The notes beneath the pieces were generated by a model, which worked only from the letters and a program-made list of their open reading frames with translations, was not told where the DNA came from and made no database searches. Position numbers and translations under genes: made by a program. From NCBI GenBank assembly GCA_963730735.1, contig CAVSSX010000007.1, positions 1,116,001 through 1,180,000 of the forward strand: a DNA stretch of 64,000 bases. The letters are read 5' to 3'. This document shows positions 16,024 through 25,470 of the stretch, in pieces. This stretch comes from CAVSSX01 sp963730735. Lineage in GTDB: Bacteria > Actinomycetota > Acidimicrobiia > Acidimicrobiales > RAAP-2. Positions within the stretch are counted from its first letter, which is position 1, and each line of letters starts with the position of its first letter.

Positions 16024-17100
16024 GTGAAGGCGATTGTCCTGGTGGGCGGCGAGGGAACTCGCCTGCGCCCCCTCACCCTCTCCACGCCCAAGCAGATGCT
16101 GCCGATCATCGGGGTGACGATGATCGAGCGGGTGCTCGGCCATCTGGCGGCGCACGGTATCGACGAGGCGGTCCTCTCCCTCGGCTACCTGCCCGACGCC
16201 TTCCTGGACGCCTATCCCGGGGGCTCGGCCGCCGGGGTGGCCCTGACCTATGCCGTGGAGCCCGAGCCGCTCGACACCGCCGGGGCGGTGAAGTTCGCCG
16301 CCGACTTCGCCGGCATCGACGACACCTTCGTGGTGGTGAACGGCGACGTCCTCACCGACCTCGACCTCTCGGCCTTGATCGCCTTCCACCGCCAGCGGGG
16401 CGCCGAGGGCACCATCGCCCTGCACCCGGTGCCCGACCCCTCGGCCTTCGGCGTGGTGCCGACCGACGACGACGGTCGGGTGACGGCCTTCGTCGAGAAG
16501 CCCACCCGGGAGGAGGCGCCGACCAACCAGATCAACGCCGGCACCTACGTGCTCGAGCCGAGCATGCTCGATCGCATCCCGACCGGGCGGCGGGTCTCCA
16601 TCGAGCGCGAGACCTTCCCGGCGACGGTGAAGGACCGCACGCTGTTCGCGCTGGCCGACGACGCCTACTGGCTCGACACCGGGACCCCGGCGGCGCTGCT
16701 CCAGGCCACCCGGGACCTGGTCGAGGGACGGCGCCATCAGACGCCGACCCCGGGCGCCCATCAGACGCCGGACGGGTGGTGGGCTGTCGGCGAGCCGTTC
16801 GTGTCCGGTTCGGTGGTCGGGGCGAGTGTGGTGATGGAGGGCTGCGTGGTCGCCGCCGGGGCCCGGATCGAGGGATCGGTGCTCGGGCGGGGTTGCGTGG
16901 TGGACGCCGGGGCGACGGTCACCGACGCCGTGCTGCTCGACGGAGCGAGGGTGGCGGCGGGCTCCACCGTGGCCGGTTCCATCCTCGGTCCAGGGGCGAT
17001 CGTCGGGGAACGGTGTGAAATCCGTCCGATTTCGGTAGTAGGAGACGGGGCGATGGTGCCCTCGGGATCCGTGGTGGACGGAGAGCGGTTCCCGGGCTGA
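16024..17100 (+). CDS. Nucleotidyltransferase: mannose-1-phosphate guanylyltransferase-type NDP-sugar pyrophosphorylase
   Basis: A 358-residue enzyme that makes an activated sugar from a sugar-1-phosphate and NTP. The start is GTG 16024, giving KAIVLVGGEGTRLRPLTLST, the nucleotide-binding signature, followed by PKQMLPI. The metal and sugar region has VVVNGDVLTDLDL, VEKPTREE and NAGTYVLEP. From about residue 250 a left-handed beta-helix of hexapeptide repeats (VVMEGCVVAAGARIEGSVLG) completes the fold. GDP-mannose is the favoured product because phosphomannomutase and a phosphomannose isomerase lie downstream in the same locus. Glucose or another sugar remains possible. Confidence 0.85.
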   Translation: MKAIVLVGGEGTRLRPLTLSTPKQMLPIIGVTMIERVLGHLAAHGIDEAVLSLGYLPDAFLDAYPGGSAAGVALTYAVEPEPLDTAGAVKFAADFAGIDDTFVVVNGDVLTDLDLSALIAFHRQRGAEGTIALHPVPDPSAFGVVPTDDDGRVTAFVEKPTREEAPTNQINAGTYVLEPSMLDRIPTGRRVSIERETFPATVKDRTLFALADDAYWLDTGTPAALLQATRDLVEGRRHQTPTPGAHQTPDGWWAVGEPFVSGSVVGASVVMEGCVVAAGARIEGSVLGRGCVVDAGATVTDAVLLDGARVAAGSTVAGSILGPGAIVGERCEIRPISVVGDGAMVPSGSVVDGERFPG

Positions 17101-17151
17101 GATGAGCTGGTCGGATCGGGTCTCGTCGCCCGCCTAGAAGGGAGTGGTGGG

Positions 17152-18096
17152 ATGCGCACGATGGTCACAGGGGGCGCCGGCTTCATCGGGTCGACCCTGG
17201 TCGATCGGTTGTTGGTCGAGGGGCACGAGGTCGACGTGGTCGACGACCTCTCCACGGGGTCCCTCGGCAACCTGGCCGAGGCCCGGGCGGCCGCCGGCGG
17301 GGCGCTGACCATCCACCAGCTCGACATCCGGCTGCCCGAGACCGTCGACTTGATGGCCCGCCGCAAGCCCACGGTGGTGTTCCACCTGGCGGCCCAGTCG
17401 GCCGTCCCGGTATCGGTCGAGCGCCCGAGGTTCGATGCCGAGGTCAACATCCTCGGCACGGTCAACGTCCTCGAGGGGGCACGAGCGGCGGGTGCCGAGC
17501 GGATCGTCTACGCGGCCAGCGGCGGCACCCTGTACGGGTCGGTGGCCGAGGACGACCTGCCGGTCCGTGAGTCCCATGCCCACCGTCCCCTCTCGCCGTA
17601 CGGGGTCTCCAAGAAGGCGGTCCTCGACTATCTGGTGGCCTACCGGGAGATGTACAGCATCGAGTTCGCCGCCATGGCCCTGGCCAACGTCTACGGGCCC
17701 CGCCAGGACCCCCACGGCGAGGCCGGCGTGGTGGCCATCTTCGCCGAGCGGCTCCTGGCCGGGACCCCGGTGACCATCTTCGGCGACGGCGAGCAGACCC
17801 GGGACTTCGTCTACGTCGACGACGTGGTCGACGCCTTCGTTCGTGGGGCGACGCGGGGCGGCGGCCTGATCTGCAACATCGGCACCGGCAAGGAGACCTC
17901 GGTCAACGAGATCTACCGCACCATGGCCGCCGCCGCCGGCGTCGACACGCCGGCCCACCATGCGCCGCCGCGCGCCGGCGAGCCTCGGCGGTCCAGCCTG
18001 CAGATCGAGCGGGCGGCGATCCAGCTCGCCTGGAAGCCCTGGACGCCGTTGGCCGACGGGATCCGGGCCGTCTTCGAGTCGCACCGGGACCGCTGA
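17152..18096 (+). CDS. NAD-dependent epimerase/dehydratase (UDP-glucose 4-epimerase type)
   Basis: A 314-residue extended SDR enzyme acting on a nucleotide sugar. The NAD-binding motif is MVTGGAGFIGSTL at the N-terminus, and VDDLSTG follows. The active site has the Ser in YAASGGTLYG and the catalytic Tyr/Lys in YGVSKKAV (about residue 148). NVYGPRQDP and GDGEQTRDFVYVDDVV are hallmarks of GalE/GDP-sugar epimerases. A ribosome site (GAAGGGAG) precedes the ATG at 17152. It is 51 nt after the pyrophosphorylase and probably in the same transcript. The exact sugar is not determinable. Confidence 0.88.
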   Translation: MRTMVTGGAGFIGSTLVDRLLVEGHEVDVVDDLSTGSLGNLAEARAAAGGALTIHQLDIRLPETVDLMARRKPTVVFHLAAQSAVPVSVERPRFDAEVNILGTVNVLEGARAAGAERIVYAASGGTLYGSVAEDDLPVRESHAHRPLSPYGVSKKAVLDYLVAYREMYSIEFAAMALANVYGPRQDPHGEAGVVAIFAERLLAGTPVTIFGDGEQTRDFVYVDDVVDAFVRGATRGGGLICNIGTGKETSVNEIYRTMAAAAGVDTPAHHAPPRAGEPRRSSLQIERAAIQLAWKPWTPLADGIRAVFESHRDR

Positions 18097-18118
18097 GGCC
18101 CCGGCCTCGGCCGTTCGC

Positions 18119-18850
18119 TCAGCGAAAGAGGTCCTCGGCCGGGGCTCGGACGATCTCGTCCACCACCGACCCCGGTCGGAGCCAGTCGGCCGGGACGCCC
18201 CGGACGACGGCCACGGGCACGTTGCGGTCCTTGCCCATGACCAGCTCGGCCGCCGACGCCAACTCGTCGGCGACACAGATCTCGGTGGCCACCAGCTCGC
18301 GGCCGAGGGCGTCGGTGGTCCCCCGCAGGTCGATGATCGGCGCCACCCCGGCACAGCCGATGGCCACGTCGGTCACGCCGCGACGCCACGTCCGGCCGAA
18401 GGTGTCGGAGATGACGACGCCGACGGTGACCCCGAGCCGCCGCTCGAGCCCGGCCCGGAGCCGGCGAGCCGACCGGTCGGAGTCGACGGGCAGCAGGGCG
18501 GCCGTGCCGTCGGCCACGTTGGAGAGGTCGATGCCGGCGTTGGCGCAGATGAACCCGTGGGTGGTCTCGGTGATCAGCAGCTCGTCACGACGCCGCAGGA
18601 CCCGCACCGACTCCTGCTCCACCAGGCGCACCTTGGCCGCCGGGTCGTCGGCGTCGATGTTCACCAGCCGGCCCTCGGCCTTGGACACGATCTTCTGGGT
18701 CACCACCAGCACGTCGCCGTCGAGGAGTTCGGGCCCGCCGCCGGCCGGCCCGAACGCCTCGGCCAGGACGGCGTCGAGCTCGACGTCCGGGGTGATCTCG
18801 CCGATGCCGTGCACCGGGATGATCCGAAGTCCCTCGTCGCCGGCCGCCAC
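18119..18850 (-). CDS. cofE: Coenzyme F420-0:L-glutamate ligase
   Basis: A 243-residue enzyme adding gamma-linked glutamates to F420-0, equivalent to the N-terminal half of FbiB. Visible signatures are LLDGDVLVVTQKIVSKAEGR, ETTHGFICANAGIDLSN, VISDTFGRTWRRGVTDVAIG and IDLRGTTDALGREL. It lacks the C-terminal FMN/nitroreductase-like domain of mycobacterial FbiB, so it is a stand-alone CofE. No cofD/fbiA lies next to it. It is convergent with the epimerase and divergent from the beta-lactamase-type gene. F420 use is consistent with the two luciferase-like oxidoreductases at 43 and 58 kb. Confidence 0.9.
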   Translation of the reverse strand: MAAGDEGLRIIPVHGIGEITPDVELDAVLAEAFGPAGGGPELLDGDVLVVTQKIVSKAEGRLVNIDADDPAAKVRLVEQESVRVLRRRDELLITETTHGFICANAGIDLSNVADGTAALLPVDSDRSARRLRAGLERRLGVTVGVVISDTFGRTWRRGVTDVAIGCAGVAPIIDLRGTTDALGRELVATEICVADELASAAELVMGKDRNVPVAVVRGVPADWLRPGSVVDEIVRAPAEDLFR

Positions 18851-18891
18851 GGCGTCAGCCTAGGTCGGCCCGCCGGTAGCCTGACGCAGCG

Positions 18892-19722
18892 ATGCCGGGC
18901 CTCGAGACAGTCGCTACCTGGCCGGTCGGGGCGGCCGCCGCCGGCATCCTCGAGCTCGTCGGCGACCGGGGTGACGTCGTCGAACGGGACCGGGTGGGCG
19001 TCGTCGAGCGGACGTTCGCCTGGAAGTCGGTGACCAAGCTCTGCACCAGCCTGGCCACGCTGGTGGCCGTGGAGGAGGGCACGGTGTCGCTCGACGACCC
19101 GGCCGGCCCCCCGGGCTCGACCGTGGCCCATCTGCTGGCCCACGCCTCGGGCCTGGCGTTCGACGGGCCCCTCGTCATGGCGCCACCGGCCACCCGGCGG
19201 ATCTACTCGAACCGAGGCATGGAGGTGCTGGCCGAGGTGGTGTCGGCCCGGTCCGGGCTCGCCTTCGAGGCGTACCTCCACGAGGCCGTGCTCGACCCGC
19301 TGGGCATGTCCCGCACGGCCATGGGCGTGGACACGTCCCCGGCGTACGGGCTGGAGGGCCCCCTCGTCGACCTGCTGGCCCTCGGGCGCGAGCTGCTGAC
19401 CCCGAGGCTGATCGCCCCCGAGACGTTGCGGCGGGCGACCACGGTGGCCTTCCCGGGCCTGGTCGGCGTGCTCCCGGGCTTCGGTCGCCAGGATCCGTGC
19501 GACTGGGGCCTCGGGTTCGAACTGAAGGGCACCAAGCGTCCCCACTGGACGGGCGAGCACAACAGCCCAGCGACCTTCGGCCACTTCGGCCAGGCCGGCG
19601 GGTTCTTGTGGGTGGACCCGGAGGCCCGGGTGGCCCTGGCCGTGCTCACCGACACCGACTTCGGCCCCTGGGCGGCCGAGGCCTGGCCGGTGCTCTCCGA
19701 CGCGGTGCTGGCCGGGGGCTGA
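18892..19722 (+). CDS. Serine hydrolase of the beta-lactamase / penicillin-binding fold
   Basis: A 276-residue protein of the class C beta-lactamase-like family. The active-site SxxK is in TFAWKSVTKLC (about residue 45). The second motif reads YSNRGMEVLAEVV (the YxN element). Near the end, FGHFGQAGGFLWVD takes the place of the KTG/HxG element. There is no signal peptide, so an intracellular esterase or peptidase role is more likely than antibiotic resistance. It stands between cofE and the GT4 series; the ATG is at 18892. Confidence 0.83.
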   Translation: MPGLETVATWPVGAAAAGILELVGDRGDVVERDRVGVVERTFAWKSVTKLCTSLATLVAVEEGTVSLDDPAGPPGSTVAHLLAHASGLAFDGPLVMAPPATRRIYSNRGMEVLAEVVSARSGLAFEAYLHEAVLDPLGMSRTAMGVDTSPAYGLEGPLVDLLALGRELLTPRLIAPETLRRATTVAFPGLVGVLPGFGRQDPCDWGLGFELKGTKRPHWTGEHNSPATFGHFGQAGGFLWVDPEARVALAVLTDTDFGPWAAEAWPVLSDAVLAGG

Positions 19723-19792
19723 GGCCGGTCGGGGCGGTGGGTGGCCGGTCCGGGACCGCCGATGCCACGGAGCCGTGTGCAAGGCTCGGGCG

Positions 19793-20980
19793 ATGTCCGA
19801 GCGACGCTCCGGCGACCATGGTCCGGCCCGGGCGGCGGGCATCCTGCGGGTGGCCATCGACGCCACCCCGCTGCTCGGTCGTCCGACCGGGGTCGGGGCC
19901 TTCTGTGCCGGTGTCCTGGGCCGGCTGGCCGAGGATCCGGACCTGTCGATCCTGGCCTACGCCCTGAGCTGGCGGGGCCGCAACGGGCTGGCCGGCGTGG
20001 TGCCGCCCTCGGTCGAGGTGGGCCGGCGTCCGATGCCGGCCGGCGCGCTGCAGCGGGCCTGGGGCCGTTCGTCGCGGCCGGCCGCCCGATGGTTCCTCGG
20101 CCGACCCGACGTCGTGCACGGGACCAACTTCGTGGTGCCGCCGGCCCCCGGTGCGGCCGAGGTGGTCACCGTCTTCGATCTCACGCCGGTCCGCTACCCC
20201 GAGCTCTGCAACGCGGCCACGCTCCAGTTCCCGACGCTGATCCGGCGAGCCGTGGCCCGGGGAGCCTGGGTGCACACGCTGTCGGAGTTCGTGGCCGGCG
20301 AGATCGCCGGGACGCTCGACGTCGTCCCCGAACGGATCCGCGTCGTTCCTCCCGGCGTGCCGGGCGTGGCGGACGGGCAACCGAGCGGGCCCGGGAGGGC
20401 GCCGGCCGAGCTCCCGATCGACCTGCCGGGCGGCACCCGGCGCTACGTGCTGGCCATCGGGACCATCGAGCCCCGCAAGGACTACCCGTCCCTGGTGGCC
20501 GCCTTCGCCGAGGTCGCCCGCACCCACCCCGACGTGGCCCTGGTCATCGTCGGCGCCGAGGGGTGGGGGACCGCTGCCCTCGACCGGGCGCTGGCCTCGT
20601 CCCCCCATCGCGATCGGATCTGGCGCATCGGTTGGCTGGGTGGCCCGGACCTCGACCGGGTGCTGGCCGGAGCGTCGGTGCTCGCCTACCCGTCGGTGTA
20701 CGAGGGGTTCGGGTTCCCGCCGCTCCAGGCCATGGCGGCCGGCGTCCCGGTGGTGGCCACCCGGGCCGGGGCGGTGCCCGAAGCCGTGGGTGACGGTGCC
20801 GTCCTGGTCGACCCGGGCGACGTCGACGGCCTCTCGAACGCCCTCGGGCGGGTCCTCGACGACGAGGCCCTGGTCGCCGACCTGGTGCGGCGGGGCCACG
20901 AGCAGGTCGGCCGGCTGAGCTGGAAGGACTGCGCCACGGGACTGGCCGACCTCTACCGTGACGCCGCCGCCGGGCGGTGA
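19793..20980 (+). CDS. GT4 glycosyltransferase (first of four)
   Basis: A retaining GT-B enzyme of about 395 residues. The N-terminal domain has VAIDATPLLGRPTGVGAF, PDVVHGTNFVVPP and VVTVFDLTPVRYPELC. The C-terminal donor-binding domain has YVLAIGTIEPRKDYPSLVAA and YPSVYEGFGFPPLQAMAAG, the EGFG...E motif that contacts the sugar nucleotide. ATG 19793 is chosen over the in-frame GTG at 19775. It overlaps the next GT by GTGA. Such enzymes lengthen mannan- or rhamnan-like surface glycans; the actual linkage is unknown. Confidence 0.88.
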   Translation: MSERRSGDHGPARAAGILRVAIDATPLLGRPTGVGAFCAGVLGRLAEDPDLSILAYALSWRGRNGLAGVVPPSVEVGRRPMPAGALQRAWGRSSRPAARWFLGRPDVVHGTNFVVPPAPGAAEVVTVFDLTPVRYPELCNAATLQFPTLIRRAVARGAWVHTLSEFVAGEIAGTLDVVPERIRVVPPGVPGVADGQPSGPGRAPAELPIDLPGGTRRYVLAIGTIEPRKDYPSLVAAFAEVARTHPDVALVIVGAEGWGTAALDRALASSPHRDRIWRIGWLGGPDLDRVLAGASVLAYPSVYEGFGFPPLQAMAAGVPVVATRAGAVPEAVGDGAVLVDPGDVDGLSNALGRVLDDEALVADLVRRGHEQVGRLSWKDCATGLADLYRDAAAGR

Positions 20981-22183
20981 GCCGGCCCGACGTGTGCAAC
21001 GCTCCGGGCGTGCCCGCCGAGCCTCCGCCCGTGACGGCCGCCCCGGAGCAGACGGACGGGACCACGTTGGCCGTCGCCCTGGAGGCGACGGCGCTGCTCG
21101 GCCGGCGGACCGGCATCGGGGTCATGACGGCCGAGGTGCTGGCCGCCCTGGCCCGTCGGCCCGATCTCGACCTCACGGCGTTCGCCGTCAGCTGGCGCCG
21201 CCGGCAGGGCATCCTCGAGGGACTCCCGGCCGGGGTCCGAGTGGCCGGTCGACCCATGCCGGCTCGGCCCCTGCGCTGGGCCTGGCAACGTGCCGAGTGG
21301 CCGTCGATCGAGCTGTTCGTCGGCCGGCAGGACGTGGTCCACGGCACCAACTTCACCGTGCCCCCGGCCCACCGAGCCGTCCGGGTGCTCACCGTCCAAG
21401 ACCTCACGCCGGTGCGGTTCCCCGAACTGTGCGACCCGGGCAGCCTGGGCTACCCCGACCTCATCCGCTCGGCCCTGCGGGCCGGCGCCTGGGTGCACAC
21501 CAGCTCGGACTTCGTGGCCGCCGAGGTCGTGGCGGCGTTCGGGGCCGACCCCGGGCGGGTGCGGACCGTCCCGTTCGGCACGCCCACGCTCGACGCTCGG
21601 GCCGCCACCGGCGCCGGGGGACCTGGCGCCGGGGGTCGAGCGGTACGTGTTGGCCGTGGGCACGGCCGAGCCCCGCAAGGACCTGCCGGGCCTCGTCCGG
21701 GCGTTCGACCTTCTGGCCGCCAGCCGGCCCGAGCTCGGCCTGGTGCTGGCCGGCCCCGACGGTTGGGGGACGGCCGACCTCGAGCGGGCCATGGCCGCCG
21801 CCGTCCACCGGCGCCGGATCGTGCGGACCGGGTGGGTCGACGACGCCACCCTGGGCGGCTTGCTGGCCGGGGCGGCGGTCCTCGCCTACCCGTCGGTCTA
21901 CGAGGGCTTCGGCTTCCCGCCGCTCCAGGCGATGGCGGCCGGTGTCCCGGTGGTGGCCACCGATGCCGGGGCGGTGCCCGAGGTGGTGGGCGACGCCGCC
22001 CTGGTGGTCCCGGTGGGTGAGCCCGAGGCCCTGGCCGAGGCCGTGGGTCGGGTGCTCGACGACCCGACGCTGGCCGCCTCCCTGGTCACCCGGGGCCGGG
22101 CCCGCTCGGCCCGGTACACCTGGGACCGCTGCGCCGACGGGTTGACCACGCTCTACCGCGACGCCCGGGCGGCCCGGGCGTGA
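20977..22183 (+). CDS. GT4 glycosyltransferase (second of four), one frameshift
   Basis: A close paralogue of the preceding GT4. The first frame runs from GTG 20977 with ALLGRRTGIGVMTAEVL, QDVVHGTNFTVPPAH and QDLTPVRFPELCDPG. Near 21600-21625 the frame shifts in a GCC/GGG-rich stretch. The second frame continues with ERYVLAVGTAEPRKDLPGLV and YPSVYEGFGFPPLQAMAAG, identical over this stretch to the first copy, and ends at 22183. The corrected length is about 400 residues. The stop overlaps the start of the third GT (22180). The shared motifs argue for tandem duplication. Confidence 0.83.
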
Positions 22184-23355
22184 CCTCGTTCCGGGTCCTG
22201 GTGGTGGTCGAGCAGCTCCGGCGTCTGGTCCCCGGCGGGATCGGCACCACGGCCAAGGGCCTCCTGCGCGGCCTGCACGAGCTCGACGGGCCAGGGGAGG
22301 ACCGGCCGCTCGACCTCGAGCTCATGGCCAGTCGACCCACCGGCGCCGTGCGCCACGGGCCGGTGGCCGACGACCCGGTGCGCCGTTGGGGGTGGCCGGT
22401 GCGGAGCTCCCCGCTCCCGGCGCCGATGCTCACCCGGGCCTGGGACCATCGAGTGATCGGGGCCCCGAAGGGCTTCGACGTGGTCCACTCGGTGACGACC
22501 GCCGGACCGCCGTTGCGGCGGCACGGTGTGGGGCGGCCGGGGACCTCGGCCGCCTCGGTGGCCACCGTGCACGATCTGGCCTGGCGCCGGTTCCCCGAAG
22601 CCACGACACGGCGGGGTCGGGCCTGGCACGAGGCGTCCCTCGGCCGGGCCCTCCGGCACGCCGACGCCCTCGTGGTTCCGAGCCTCGAGGTGGCGAGCGA
22701 CCTGTCCGACGCCGGGTCGGGCGACGATCGGATGCGGGTGATCCCCTGGGGCGCCGATCATCTGCCCCCGCCCGACGACGAGGCGGCCCGGGCGCTGCTG
22801 CGCCGGGCCGGCGTCGGCGGCCCGTTCCTGCTGTCGGTGGGCACGCTCGAGCCGAGGAAGAACCTGGACCGCCTGGTTCAGGCGGTCGAGCTGGCCCAGG
22901 CCGAGCTGCCCGAGCCGTGGCCGCTGGTCATGGTCGGCCCGTCGGGCTGGGGCGACGTGGCGGCCCACCTGACCACCGGCCGGCAGGTCCGGATGGTCGG
23001 CGTCGGCTCGGTCGACGAGGGGGTCCTGGCCGGCCTCTACGCCAACGCCCGGCTGCTCGCCTACGTGCCGCTCACCGAGGGCTACGGGCTGCCGCCGGTC
23101 GAGGCCATGGCGGCCGGCCTCCCGGTGCTGGCCAGCAGCGGGGTCCCGTCGGTCGACCCCGAGGACGACGGCACGGCGGTGGCCCTGGTCGTCGACCCCT
23201 TCGACGTCGAGGGCATCGCCGAGGGCCTGGTCCGGGCGGCCACCGACGACGGGCTGCGGGCCCGGCTCCGGGCGGCCGGGACGGCACGGGCGGAGGCCCG
23301 GACCTGGCGCCGGGTGGCCGAGGCCCACGAGGCGCTCTGGCGGGACGTCGGGTGA
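22180..23355 (+). CDS. GT4 glycosyltransferase (third of four)
   Basis: A 391-residue GT-B enzyme, more divergent than the first two. It starts TSFRVLVVVEQLRRLVPGGI, with GGIGTT being the donor-loop glycine motif. FDVVHSVTT and ATVHDLAWRRFPEATT belong to the acceptor domain. FLLSVGTLEPRKNLDRLVQA and YVPLTEGYGLPPVEAMAAG are the donor-domain motifs. GTG 22180 overlaps the stop of the second GT and its own stop overlaps the fourth GT. This tight coupling suggests one polycistronic mRNA for sequential sugar additions. Confidence 0.88.
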   Translation: MTSFRVLVVVEQLRRLVPGGIGTTAKGLLRGLHELDGPGEDRPLDLELMASRPTGAVRHGPVADDPVRRWGWPVRSSPLPAPMLTRAWDHRVIGAPKGFDVVHSVTTAGPPLRRHGVGRPGTSAASVATVHDLAWRRFPEATTRRGRAWHEASLGRALRHADALVVPSLEVASDLSDAGSGDDRMRVIPWGADHLPPPDDEAARALLRRAGVGGPFLLSVGTLEPRKNLDRLVQAVELAQAELPEPWPLVMVGPSGWGDVAAHLTTGRQVRMVGVGSVDEGVLAGLYANARLLAYVPLTEGYGLPPVEAMAAGLPVLASSGVPSVDPEDDGTAVALVVDPFDVEGIAEGLVRAATDDGLRARLRAAGTARAEARTWRRVAEAHEALWRDVG

Positions 23356-24506
23356 GCGGACCGCTGGCCGTGACGCTCGACGTGAGCGCCGTCCCACCCG
23401 CACCGGCCGGCGCCGGCCGCTACACGCTCGAGCTCTTCGACGCCCTCGTCCGCCGAGACGACGTCGTCGTGACCCCGGTGGCCCGACGGGGGGACGCCGC
23501 CCGCTGGGCGCGCCCGCAGAGGCCCTCGGTGGTGGCCGCCGCCCCCGACCGACGACCGCTCCGCCTGGCCTGGGAGCAGCTGCGGCTGCCCCACGAGCTC
23601 GGGGTCCTCGGGCCCGACGTCCACCACGGCCCGCACTACACGATGCCCGAACGGGCCCGACTGCCGGTGGTGGTGACCATCCACGACTGCACGTTCTTCG
23701 ACCACCCCGAGTGGCACGAGCGGTCCAAGGTCCTCCTCTTCCGCCGGGCCATCACCGTGGCCGCCCGCCGGGCCACCCGGCTGGTGTGCGTGAGCCGGAC
23801 CACCGCCGAACGCCTGCACGAGGTCTGCGAGGTGCGGGCCCCGGTGTCGGTGGTGCCCCACGGTGTGGACCTCGGGCGGTTCCGGGCCGACGAGCCCGAC
23901 CCCGGTGGCGACGTGGCGGCGCTGGCCGGGCTCGGGATCGACGCCGGGCGGCCGCTGGTGGTGTTCGTCGGCACCATCGAGCCCCGCAAGGGCGTGGCCG
24001 GGCTGATCCGGGCGTTCGACCGGATCGCCGGGTCGCACCCCGATGCCCTCCTGGTGCTGGCCGGCCAACGGGGCTGGGGGATCGCCGACGTCGATCGGGC
24101 GCTGGCCGAGTCGGCCCACGCCGACCGGGTGCGACTGACCGGCTACGTGCTCGACGGGGTGGTGCCGGCGCTGCTGCGGCGGGCGGCGGTCGTGGCGTAC
24201 CCGTCGCTCGAGGAGGGCTACGGCCTGCCGGCCCTCGAGGCCCTGGCCTGCGGGGCCCCGCTGGTGACCACGGCGGGCACGGTGATGGAGGAGGTGACCG
24301 AGGGGGCGGCCCTCCTCGTCCCGCCCGGGGACGACCGGGCGTTGGCCGAGGCCATCGACGCCGTGCTCGGCGGACGGTCGTCGGCCGGCGCCCACCGGGA
24401 GCGGGGACTGGCCGTCGCCCGGTCCCGGACGTGGGCGGCCAGCGCCGAGGGTCACGTGGACGCCTACCGGTTGGCGACGGGGGCCGGAGGTCGCTCACTA
24501 GGGTGA
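23352..24506 (+). CDS. GT4 glycosyltransferase (fourth of four)
   Basis: A 384-residue GT-B enzyme starting at GTG 23352 (VSGPLAVTLDVSAVPPAPAG, the AGAGRY loop following). The motifs are GPDVHHGPHYTMPERAR, VVTIHDCTFFDHPEWHE, SVVPHGVDLGRF, VFVGTIEPRKGVAGLIRAFD and YPSLEEGYGLPALEALACG. It overlaps the third GT (GTGA) and its stop overlaps the start of the epimerase/reductase gene. By family this is a retaining transferase using a nucleotide-hexose, probably GDP-mannose given the locus. Confidence 0.88.
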   Translation: MSGPLAVTLDVSAVPPAPAGAGRYTLELFDALVRRDDVVVTPVARRGDAARWARPQRPSVVAAAPDRRPLRLAWEQLRLPHELGVLGPDVHHGPHYTMPERARLPVVVTIHDCTFFDHPEWHERSKVLLFRRAITVAARRATRLVCVSRTTAERLHEVCEVRAPVSVVPHGVDLGRFRADEPDPGGDVAALAGLGIDAGRPLVVFVGTIEPRKGVAGLIRAFDRIAGSHPDALLVLAGQRGWGIADVDRALAESAHADRVRLTGYVLDGVVPALLRRAAVVAYPSLEEGYGLPALEALACGAPLVTTAGTVMEEVTEGAALLVPPGDDRALAEAIDAVLGGRSSAGAHRERGLAVARSRTWAASAEGHVDAYRLATGAGGRSLG

Positions 24507-25427
24507 CCGGCGTGCGAGCGCTGATCACCGGTGGGCTGGGCTTCGTGGGGACCTGGCTGGCCCGGCACCTGGAGGACGAGGGCGACGTCGTCGTGGCCAT
24601 CGACCGGGAGACCGACGTGGCCGACCCGGTGGCCCTCGAGCCGGTGGTGCTCGGCCGCCAACCCCGACGTGATCTACCACCTGGCGGCGTTGTCGAACGT
24701 CGGCGAGAGCTGGAACGACCCGTCCGAGGTCCTCCGGGTCAACGTGCTCGGCACGGCCGCCGTCCTGGCCGCCGCCCGGGCGATGCCCTCGTCGCCGACG
24801 GTGGTGGTCGTGAGCTCGGCCGAGGTCTACGGCATCGTGGGACCCGACGACCTCCCGCTCACCGAGCAGGCGCCGGTGGCCCCGGCCACGCCCTACGCCG
24901 CCAGCAAGGCGGCGGCCGAACAGGTGGCCCTGCAGGCGTGCCGGGGGTTCGGCCAGCGGGTGATGGTCGTCCGCCCCTTCAACCACATCGGGCCGGGCCA
25001 GGCCCCGACGTTCGCCGTCTCGGCCCTGGCCCGACGGATCGTCGAGGCCCGGGCCACCGGCAGCCGGGAGCTGTCGGTGGGCAACCTCTCGGCCCGACGG
25101 GACTTCACCGACGTCCGGGACGTCGTCCGGGCCTACCGGCTGCTGGCCGAGCGGGGTGCCCCGGGCGAGATCTACAACGTCTGTTCGGGCCAGGACGTCG
25201 CCATCGCCGACATCGCCGAGCAGCTGCGCACGCTGGCCGGGGCCGAGCTCGAGCTGGTGACCGACCCCGACCTGCTGCGCCCGGTCGACGTGCCGGTGCT
25301 GCGGGGGAGCCGGGCGTTGCTCGAGCAGACCACCGGGTGGCAGCCCGAGATCGCCCTGGACGACACTTTGCAGTCGGTGCTCGGCTACTGGGAGGACCAG
25401 CGGTCCGGGGCGACCGGGGGCGGCTGA
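24503..25427 (+). CDS. NAD-dependent epimerase/dehydratase, GDP-mannose-type SDR; one frameshift
   Basis: An extended SDR likely to modify GDP-mannose (similar to GDP-mannose dehydratase or GDP-6-deoxy-talose/rhamnose reductases). The first frame has RALITGGLGFVGTWLARHL from GTG 24503 (GTG 24512 is also possible). A shift near 24650-24660 leads to NPDVIYHLAALSNVGESWND, SSAEVYGIVG, the active-site segment TPYAASKAAAEQVA, FNHIGPGQAPTFAVS and RRDFTDVRDVVRAY, ending at 25427. The corrected length is about 308 residues. It is translationally coupled to the fourth GT4. Confidence 0.83.
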
Positions 25428-25470
25428 CGCCCCGCTCGCCGGATCGACGGCCGGGCGGGTGGCCGAGGAG

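Noticed and set aside
22386..24506. A 706-codon frame on the + strand
   Set aside because: Its first two thirds are an out-of-frame shadow of the third GT4 gene; only the part from 23352, the fourth GT4 gene, is real.
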